Shown here in pieces: positions 38,373 through 43,353 of a stretch of 43,353 nt of DNA. Numbering within the stretch: position 1 is the first letter of the stretch; each line of letters starts with the position of its first letter. Where the stretch lies: the NCBI GenBank assembly GCA_001771285.1, contig METI01000148.1, positions 5,611-48,963 on the forward strand, written 5' to 3'. Below the pieces are notes generated by a model. The model had not been told where the DNA came from and ran no database searches. It saw nothing but the letters and a program-made list of their open reading frames with translations. The stretch is from a candidate division NC10 bacterium RIFCSPLOWO2_12_FULL_66_18 (GTDB lineage Bacteria; Methylomirabilota; Methylomirabilia; Methylomirabilales; 2-02-FULL-66-22). A program made the translations under genes and the position numbers.

Positions 38373-39845
38373 ATGGATGTCCTGCTTTCACTGGAATCTC
38401 TGCTCCGGAACCTTCAGGCCGGGATCAAGAGCGTCGGGATGTATCCGCCCACCCATCCCAGCACCGCGAAGTTCTTCACCCGCGCTGTGGAGGACCTGGA
38501 GACGATCCTGCGCGAACAGGACTCCCTGGTCCTGGGCGTGGTGGATCACGCCCTGCTCGCGCGGGGCATCCCCTTCGTCGGTGCCGAGGCGGTGGCCCTG
38601 GCGTTCGCCCACCGATTGGAGGAGCGGGGGATCGGTAGTCTCGAGTTCCTGCGGGGCTGCCGGTCGGAGGACGTGTCCCAGTGCGTCCAGGTGCTGGGCA
38701 TGGCGCCCGAGGCCTTCAAGCCACTGGGCCGTCTGGAAGAGATCCTCGTCCAGCGGGGGGTCCAGGCCATCCGGCTGTCGAGTCAAGTTCTCACCATGGG
38801 CGATGGGGAGGGCGAGGTTGGCGAGGGCAGTGGGGCCGGGACGGGAGGCCTGGGCGGGGAACCCACCGGCATGGGCCGCGCCCTGACGGTGTACCACGAG
38901 GCGGTCGGCTCGGCCAAACGGATCCTGAGCGAGACCCGGATGGGGAAGATCCCTTCCCTGGCCGAGGCGCAGACGACCGTGGCGGGGCTGATGGATGGCG
39001 TCTTCCACGACCAGAACGCCATGCTGGCCCTCACCATGATCAAGAGCTACGACGAGTACCTGTTCAACCACTCGGTGAACGTGGGGGTGCTGTGCATCGC
39101 GCTGGGCCAGAGCCTGGGGCTGGACAGCGAGACCCTCAAGGAAGTGGGGCTGGGTGCCCTCCTGCACGACATCGGGAAGGTGAACTGGCCGGAGGAGCTG
39201 TATCAGAAGCCGCGGGGGCTCAGCGACGAGGAATGGGCCCAGGTCCAGCGCCACCCCCTGGACGGGGCCGAGATTGTGAAGAAGATGGGCAGCGTCAGCC
39301 AGGCGACTCTGGACGTCGTCCTGGAGCACCACCTGCGCTATGACCGCAAGGGGTATCCCGTGATCGACCCGGACAAAGACCCGAGCTTCTTCGGGATGAT
39401 CGCCCAGCTGGCGGACGCCTATGATGCCATCACGACGGTCCGCACCTACCAGAACGCCTTCGAGCCGTCCAAGGCGGTGGCGCGGATGCAGACGCTGGCG
39501 GGAACGGTCTTCGACCCGAAGCTGCTGGAAGCTTTCGTCCGGATGGTGGGGATCTACCCGGTGGGGAGTCTCGTACGGCTGAGTTCCGGGGAGCTGGCGC
39601 TGGTGGTGAAGGCGAACCCGGCTGACTCGTCGCGCCCCATCGTGCGCCTCCTCTTCGACCGGACGGGGCGCCGGCTCGCCGAGGAGCGAGACGTGGACCT
39701 CACGGAGCGGGATCCGGGCGCCGGCCAGCCCAAGCGGTCCATCGTCATGGCTGTGGATCCCGCCACCAAGAACTTCGACGTGGCGAGGTATCTGGCCGCC
39801 CAAGGCCAGGGCGAGGCCGGGGCCGCCCTCCCCTCAACCGGATAG
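38373..39845 (+). CDS. HD-GYP domain protein, probable cyclic-di-GMP phosphodiesterase
   Basis: The product has 490 residues. Residues 1-115 are the Y-P-P-T-H-P domain also found in the preceding HEAT protein. A short Gly-rich linker (about 150-165) leads to an HD-GYP domain: N-H-S-V-N-V-G, L-L-H-D-I-G-K (265-269), R-H-P-L-D-G-A, E-H-H-L-R-Y-D-R-K-G-Y-P (G-Y-P at about 327), and A-D-A-Y-D-A-I-T-T-V-R-T-Y. The usual H-H-E is H-H-L, so one metal ligand may be missing. HD-GYP enzymes break down c-di-GMP and often control pili and motility, in line with the pilin operon in this window. Its end overlaps the convergent gene by 12 bases. Confidence 0.87.
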   Translation: MDVLLSLESLLRNLQAGIKSVGMYPPTHPSTAKFFTRAVEDLETILREQDSLVLGVVDHALLARGIPFVGAEAVALAFAHRLEERGIGSLEFLRGCRSEDVSQCVQVLGMAPEAFKPLGRLEEILVQRGVQAIRLSSQVLTMGDGEGEVGEGSGAGTGGLGGEPTGMGRALTVYHEAVGSAKRILSETRMGKIPSLAEAQTTVAGLMDGVFHDQNAMLALTMIKSYDEYLFNHSVNVGVLCIALGQSLGLDSETLKEVGLGALLHDIGKVNWPEELYQKPRGLSDEEWAQVQRHPLDGAEIVKKMGSVSQATLDVVLEHHLRYDRKGYPVIDPDKDPSFFGMIAQLADAYDAITTVRTYQNAFEPSKAVARMQTLAGTVFDPKLLEAFVRMVGIYPVGSLVRLSSGELALVVKANPADSSRPIVRLLFDRTGRRLAEERDVDLTERDPGAGQPKRSIVMAVDPATKNFDVARYLAAQGQGEAGAALPSTG

Positions 39846-40427
39846 ATCGCCACTCACCTCCAGTCGGCCCAGCGCCGCGGCCGCCAGGCGCCGCACCCCC
39901 GGATCCGGATCCTCAAGCAGGGCGGTCAGTCCCTCGGTCGCCCTGGCGTCCCCCAGCCGCTCCAGCGCTCCGATCACCTTTCTCCGCAGCTCCGGATCGG
40001 GATCCTGCGACTGGGCCAGCAACGCCTCGGTCAGGCGCCGATCTTCGAAGGCCCCCAGCGACTCCACCGCCACCATCCGGACGTTCAGGTCGGGGTCGTC
40101 CAGCATCTCCATCAGTGGCCCGATGACCCGCGGGTCGCGCCGCTCGCCCAGAAGCCGCACGGCCGTGGCGCGAAGGTCGGGACGGGGGTTTCGCAACACC
40201 CGGATGAGGCCGCCCAGCGCCCGTTCGTGCCGCAGCTCGGCGAGGGCGTACATGGTCCGCATCGCGACAGCCGGATCGGGGGAGTCGAGGGCGGCCAGCA
40301 GGTCGTCCAGTACGCGGTACGTATCCAGCCGCTCCAGGCTCTCCGCGGCGGCCTGGCGGACGGCTGGGTCCTCGTCATTCAGACAGCGGGACAGCGCTTC
40401 CAGCAGCGCTTCGTTCACCTCGAGCAT
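39834..40427 (-). CDS. HEAT-repeat protein
   Basis: The product has 197 residues, all HEAT/PBS-lyase-type repeats of about 31 residues: D-E-D-P-A-V-R-Q-A-A-A-E-S-L-E-R-L, S-P-D-P-A-V-A-M-R-T, N-P-R-P-D-L-R-A-T-A-V-R-L-L-G-E, D-P-D-L-N-V-R-M-V-A-V-E-S-L-G, D-P-D-P-E-L-R-R-K-V-I-G-A-L, D-P-D-P-G-V-R-R-L-A-A-A-A-L-G. Six repeats make one solenoid, a protein-binding surface. GGGAGG precedes the ATG at 40427. It converges on the HD-GYP gene and may act with the larger HEAT protein nearby, but no partner is proven. Confidence 0.85.
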   Translation of the reverse strand: MLEVNEALLEALSRCLNDEDPAVRQAAAESLERLDTYRVLDDLLAALDSPDPAVAMRTMYALAELRHERALGGLIRVLRNPRPDLRATAVRLLGERRDPRVIGPLMEMLDDPDLNVRMVAVESLGAFEDRRLTEALLAQSQDPDPELRRKVIGALERLGDARATEGLTALLEDPDPGVRRLAAAALGRLEVSGDLSG

Positions 40428-40502
40428 GAGTTCGCCCTCCCGAGTACCCTCTGGATACCCTCCGGGTCGCCTCTGGGTGCGTGCGGTTGAGTTGCGGCAG
40501 GA

Positions 40503-40532
40503 AGTGTAGTAGGATCGCACGGTCCGTGTCAA
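40503..40532 (-). promoter_or_regulatory. Promoter of the small HEAT-repeat gene
   Basis: TTGACA (40532-40527), 18-base spacer, TACACT (40508-40503) on the minus strand. The leader would be about 70 bases. It starts about 30 bases from the start of the divergent nitrilase gene. Confidence 0.6.
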
Positions 40533-40563
40533 GGACAGTGGTGGAGGCGGGCCGGGGGAAAGC

Positions 40564-41427
40564 ATGCGGCGTTCGCGCGTGGCAGTAGCGCAGATCGCCC
40601 CGATCCTGGGGGACGTGGAGAAGAATCTCGCCCTTCACGAGAAGGCGGCGCGGGAGGCCATCTCGCAGTCGGTCAACCTGCTGGTCTTCCCCGAGCTGAG
40701 CCTGACCGGCTACTTCCTCAAGGACCAGGTGACCTCCGTCGCCCTGACGGAGCACGCGCCGGCGCTCGATGTTCTGCGAAACCTGAGCCATCGGGTGGCC
40801 ATGGTGGTGGGCTTCGTGGAGGAGGCACCTGGCCACCGCTTCCACAACGCCGCTGCCTACCTGGAGGGCGGCGAGATCCGCCACATCCACCGCAAGGTCT
40901 ACCTGCCCACCTACGGGATCTTCGACGAGCAGCGCTACCTGGCCGCCGGCGCACAGGTCCAGGCCTTCGACACCGCCCTCGGCCGCATGGCCATCCTGAT
41001 CTGCGAGGACCTGTGGCATCCCGCGACTGCGGGAATCGCCGCCTGGGACGGGGCCCAGATCATCCTGTGCCCGTCGGCCAGCCCGGGGCGGGGCCTGGGC
41101 CAGGCGGAGCCGTTCCAGAACGCCAGCACGTGGGAGCGAGTGATCCGCGCCTACGGGGACCTGTTCACCTGCTTCGTGGTGTACGCCAACCGGGTGGGGT
41201 ACGAGGACGGGGCCTGCTTCTGGGGAGGTTCGGAGGTCGTCGGCCCCACGGGACAGGCCCTGGCCAAGGCACGCTACCTGGAGGAAGAGTTCCTGGTGGT
41301 GGAGGTGGAAGGGGGCGCCCTGCGGCGGGCGCGGGTGGCCAATCCACTCCTCCGGGACGAGCGGCTGGAATTGACGCTGCAGGAGGTGCAGCGGATCCTC
41401 CGGGCGCGCGGCGGAGACCCGGGATAA
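40564..41427 (+). CDS. Nitrilase-family amidohydrolase, glutaminase subunit of a split NAD synthetase
   Basis: The product has 287 residues with the Glu-Lys-Cys triad: F-P-E-L-S-L-T-G-Y, H-R-K-V-Y-L-P, and A-I-L-I-C-E-D-L-W. G-I-F-D-E-Q-R-Y-L-A-A-G and S-A-S-P-G-R-G match the N-terminal amidase domain of glutamine-dependent NAD synthetases better than other nitrilases. The synthetase domain is encoded as a separate gene three bases downstream. It would release ammonia from glutamine for the NadE partner. An independent amidase is the alternative. Confidence 0.85.
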   Translation: MRRSRVAVAQIAPILGDVEKNLALHEKAAREAISQSVNLLVFPELSLTGYFLKDQVTSVALTEHAPALDVLRNLSHRVAMVVGFVEEAPGHRFHNAAAYLEGGEIRHIHRKVYLPTYGIFDEQRYLAAGAQVQAFDTALGRMAILICEDLWHPATAGIAAWDGAQIILCPSASPGRGLGQAEPFQNASTWERVIRAYGDLFTCFVVYANRVGYEDGACFWGGSEVVGPTGQALAKARYLEEEFLVVEVEGGALRRARVANPLLRDERLELTLQEVQRILRARGGDPG

Positions 41428-41430
41428 CCC

Positions 41431-42252
41431 ATGCTGGACCTGCGGCTGAACTGCGATACGGTGCGCCGGGTCCTCACCGGCTTCATCGACAACGAAGTGA
41501 GAAAGGCGGGATTCGAGCGCGTGGTCGTCGGCCTGTCGGGCGGGGTGGACTCGTCGCTCTCCGCATTCTTGGCCGCCGAGGCGCTGGGTCCCCAGAATGT
41601 CTGGGGCATCCTGATGCCCTACCGCACCTCCAACCCCGAGAGCGCCGCCCACGCCACGCTGGTGGTGGAGGCCCTGGACATCCACAACCTGACCGTGGAC
41701 ATCACGCCCATGGTGGATGCCTACTTCGCCACTTTCACGGATGCGGACAATGTCCGGCGCGGGAATAAGATGGCCCGCGAGCGCATGACCATCCTCTTCG
41801 ACCATTCGGCCCGGCTGGGCGGCCTGGTCTTGGGGACCAGCAACAAGACGGAGCTGCTCCTGGGCTACGGAACGCTCCACGGCGACATGGCCTCGGCCGT
41901 CAACCCCCTGGGCGATCTGTACAAGACCCAGGTGCGCCAGCTCGCCCTGCACCTGAAGGTCCCGACCGTCATCGTGGAAAAGCAGCCCAGCGCCGACCTG
42001 TGGGCGGGCCAGACGGACGAGGCGGAACTGGGATTCACCTACAAGGAGGTGGACCGGGTCCTGTACCTCCTGGTGGATCAGCGGTACGAGGTGGCCGACC
42101 TGATCGCGGACGGATTCGATGAGCGATTCGTGCGCGCCGTCTATCACAAGGTGCAGGCCTCGCAGTACAAGCGCCGGCTGCCCGTGATCGCCAAGGTCTC
42201 GTCCCGGACGATTGACCGGGACTTCCGGTACCCGCGAGACTGGGGACGCTGA
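41431..42252 (+). CDS. nadE: NAD+ synthase
   Basis: The product has 273 residues, the size of the NH3-dependent enzyme. [12 protein letters not shown] is the PP-loop of the ATP pyrophosphatase fold. [33 protein letters not shown], and [12 protein letters not shown] are strictly NadE. It adenylates nicotinic acid adenine dinucleotide and amidates it to NAD. The adjacent nitrilase-type gene (three-base gap) suggests that ammonia is delivered from glutamine in a two-subunit complex. Confidence 0.95.
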   Translation: MLDLRLNCDTVRRVLTGFIDNEVRKAGFERVVVGLSGGVDSSLSAFLAAEALGPQNVWGILMPYRTSNPESAAHATLVVEALDIHNLTVDITPMVDAYFATFTDADNVRRGNKMARERMTILFDHSARLGGLVLGTSNKTELLLGYGTLHGDMASAVNPLGDLYKTQVRQLALHLKVPTVIVEKQPSADLWAGQTDEAELGFTYKEVDRVLYLLVDQRYEVADLIADGFDERFVRAVYHKVQASQYKRRLPVIAKVSSRTIDRDFRYPRDWGR

Positions 42253-42264
42253 GGACTGGCAATC

Positions 42265-42335
42265 AGGCACTCCGGCGACCAGGCACTCAGGAAGGGCGTG
42301 CCCGAGTGCCGGAGTGCCTAAGTGCCTGAGTGCCT
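42265..42335. repeat. Interleaved word-repeat hairpin AGGCACTC / GAGTGCCT
   Basis: AGGCACTCCGG (42265-42275) pairs with CCGGAGTGCCT (42309-42319), and AGGCACTCAGG (42281-42291) with CCTGAGTGCCT (42325-42335), each 11 bp and perfect. The order a-b-a'-b' is interleaved, so a pseudoknot or two competing nested folds are possible. It lies between nadE and ald. Confidence 0.8.
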
Positions 42336-42353
42336 TCCTTTCGTGAGGATGGG

Positions 42354-43353
42354 ATGGTCGTAGGCGTTCCGAAAGAGATCAAGGACAACGAGAACCGGGT
42401 GGCGGCGATTCCCGCCGGCGTCCAGACCCTGGTGTCGCACGGCCACAAGGTTCTGGTCCAGAAGGGGGCGGGGGCCGGCTCCGGGATCAGCGACCAGGCG
42501 TACGAGGCCGCGGGCGCCAAGACCGTCGGCACGGCGCGCCAGGTGTTCAAGGACGCCGAGCTGATCCTGAAGGTCAAGGAACCGCTGTCGCAGGAATACG
42601 ACCTGCTCCGGTCAGAACAAGTTCTCTTCACCTACCTGCACCTCGCCCCGGATCTGGAACTCACCAAGGCCCTCCTCAAGCGCAAGATCATCGGGATCGC
42701 CTACGAGACCGTGGAGACCGCGGACGGCCGACTGCTCCTCCTCGAGCCCATGAGCGAAGTGGCGGGCAAGATGGCTGTGCATATCGCGGCATACTATCTG
42801 GCCAAGCCGCTGGGCGGGCGGGGTGTCCTCTTGGGCGGCGTGCCGGGCGTGCCGCCGGCAACCGTGGTGGTCCTGGGCGGGGGGATCGTGGGGGTCAACG
42901 CGGCAAAGGTGGCGGCCGGGATGGGCGCGTGGGTCTATCTCCTGGAGGTGAACCCCCTCCGGATGCGGTATCTCGACGAGATCCTGCCCGAGAACGTCAC
43001 CACGCTCATGTCCAACCGGATGAGCCTCGAAGAGTGCCTGCGGCGGGCCGACGTGCTGATCGGGGCGGTATTGATCCATGGCGCCAGGGCCCCCAAGCTC
43101 GTGACCCGGGAGATGTTGAAGCTCATGCGGCCGGGCGCCGTCATCGTGGACGTGGCAGTGGACCAGGGGGGCTGCTGCGAAACGACCCGGCCCACCACCC
43201 ACAGCGATCCGGTGTACGTGGTGGATGGGATCGTCCACTACTGCGTGGCCAACATGCCGGGGGCCTACGCGCGGACCTCGACCTTTGCCCTCACCAACGC
43301 GACCTTCCCCTACGTCCAGCAGCTCGCCGACAAGGGCTGGCTCCAGGCGGCCC
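42354..43353 (+). CDS. ald: Alanine dehydrogenase, 3' end cut by the window
   Basis: 333 complete codons are seen of about 370 expected. [15 protein letters not shown] at the start with substrate-binding Arg and Lys, V-K-V-K-E-P-L, Y-L-H-L-A with the catalytic His, [13 protein letters not shown] as the NAD loop, and D-V-A-V-D-Q-G-G-C-x-E-T-T-R-P-T-T-H define Ald. It interconverts alanine with pyruvate and ammonia using NAD(H). Its neighbour nadE makes the cofactor, but a repeat hairpin separates them. GTGAGGATGGG precedes the ATG at 42354. Confidence 0.95.
   Translation, partial: MVVGVPKEIKDNENRVAAIPAGVQTLVSHGHKVLVQKGAGAGSGISDQAYEAAGAKTVGTARQVFKDAELILKVKEPLSQEYDLLRSEQVLFTYLHLAPDLELTKALLKRKIIGIAYETVETADGRLLLLEPMSEVAGKMAVHIAAYYLAKPLGGRGVLLGGVPGVPPATVVVLGGGIVGVNAAKVAAGMGAWVYLLEVNPLRMRYLDEILPENVTTLMSNRMSLEECLRRADVLIGAVLIHGARAPKLVTREMLKLMRPGAVIVDVAVDQGGCCETTRPTTHSDPVYVVDGIVHYCVANMPGAYARTSTFALTNATFPYVQQLADKGWLQAA

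Noticed and set aside
1-43353. CRISPR arrays, tRNA or rRNA genes, phage genes
   Set aside because: No regularly spaced repeats with unique spacers, no cloverleaf with a T-loop GTTCGA context at a gene-like position, and no capsid, integrase or terminase motifs were found by reading.

Overview
The window is a GC-rich bacterial chromosome segment, densely packed with genes on both strands. Many genes join through 1-13 base overlaps, and the window has no phage, no plasmid replication genes, no recognisable tRNA or rRNA and no CRISPR. Gene content points to a Gram-negative-type, environmental bacterium: type IV minor pilins, peptidoglycan recycling, a lytic transglycosylase and an HD-GYP protein. 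The high GC and gene mix would fit an uncultured lineage such as Rokubacteria/Methylomirabilota or a related phylum. That placement is a guess, not something the sequence proves.

Layout. 1-2600 (minus): four type IV pilus minor-pilin genes in one operon (FimT/GspH, PilV, PilW and PilX types). 3118-9766: two single-domain response regulators, NagZ and a secreted protein divergent from an AmpG-like permease, an aminotransferase and a glycosyltransferase. 10024-13093: a DUF1232-J-domain protein, two toxin-antitoxin-like pairs, REP-like palindromes and a scrap of an IS91-type transposase. 13211-19099: a DapF-like protein lacking both catalytic cysteines, expressed from an apparently leaderless promoter, a CitE-like lyase, and then a four-gene AAA+ ATPase / E2-like / JAB peptidase / ThiF-E1 cluster. 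That cluster looks like a prokaryotic ubiquitin-type conjugation system without a visible ubiquitin-like gene. 19440-20254: a nucleotidyltransferase toxin-like pair. 20558-23419: a self-regulating GntR operon with a DMT exporter. 23517-24791 (minus): aroF behind a leader peptide rich in Tyr, Phe and Trp codons and an intrinsic terminator, a clear attenuation arrangement. 24894-29217: mtnA, a 56-residue basic protein, a TPR lytic transglycosylase and thiD.

29357-31362 looks like a small cassette array. Three accessory units (an unknown gene, hicAB, and DUF433/DUF4160 remnant/DUF2442) are each followed by an attC-like imperfect hairpin, and no integrase is present in the window. From 31448 on come housekeeping genes: coaBC, family-4 uracil-DNA glycosylase, priA, a HEAT-repeat protein and an HD-GYP protein that share an N-terminal domain, a second HEAT-repeat protein, a split glutamine-dependent NAD synthetase, and the start of ald.

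A recurrent feature is that many intergenic gaps hold short 6-12 base words repeated in tandem, often with inverted copies that form hairpins. The word differs in each gap, and some repeats run into the 3' ends of genes.
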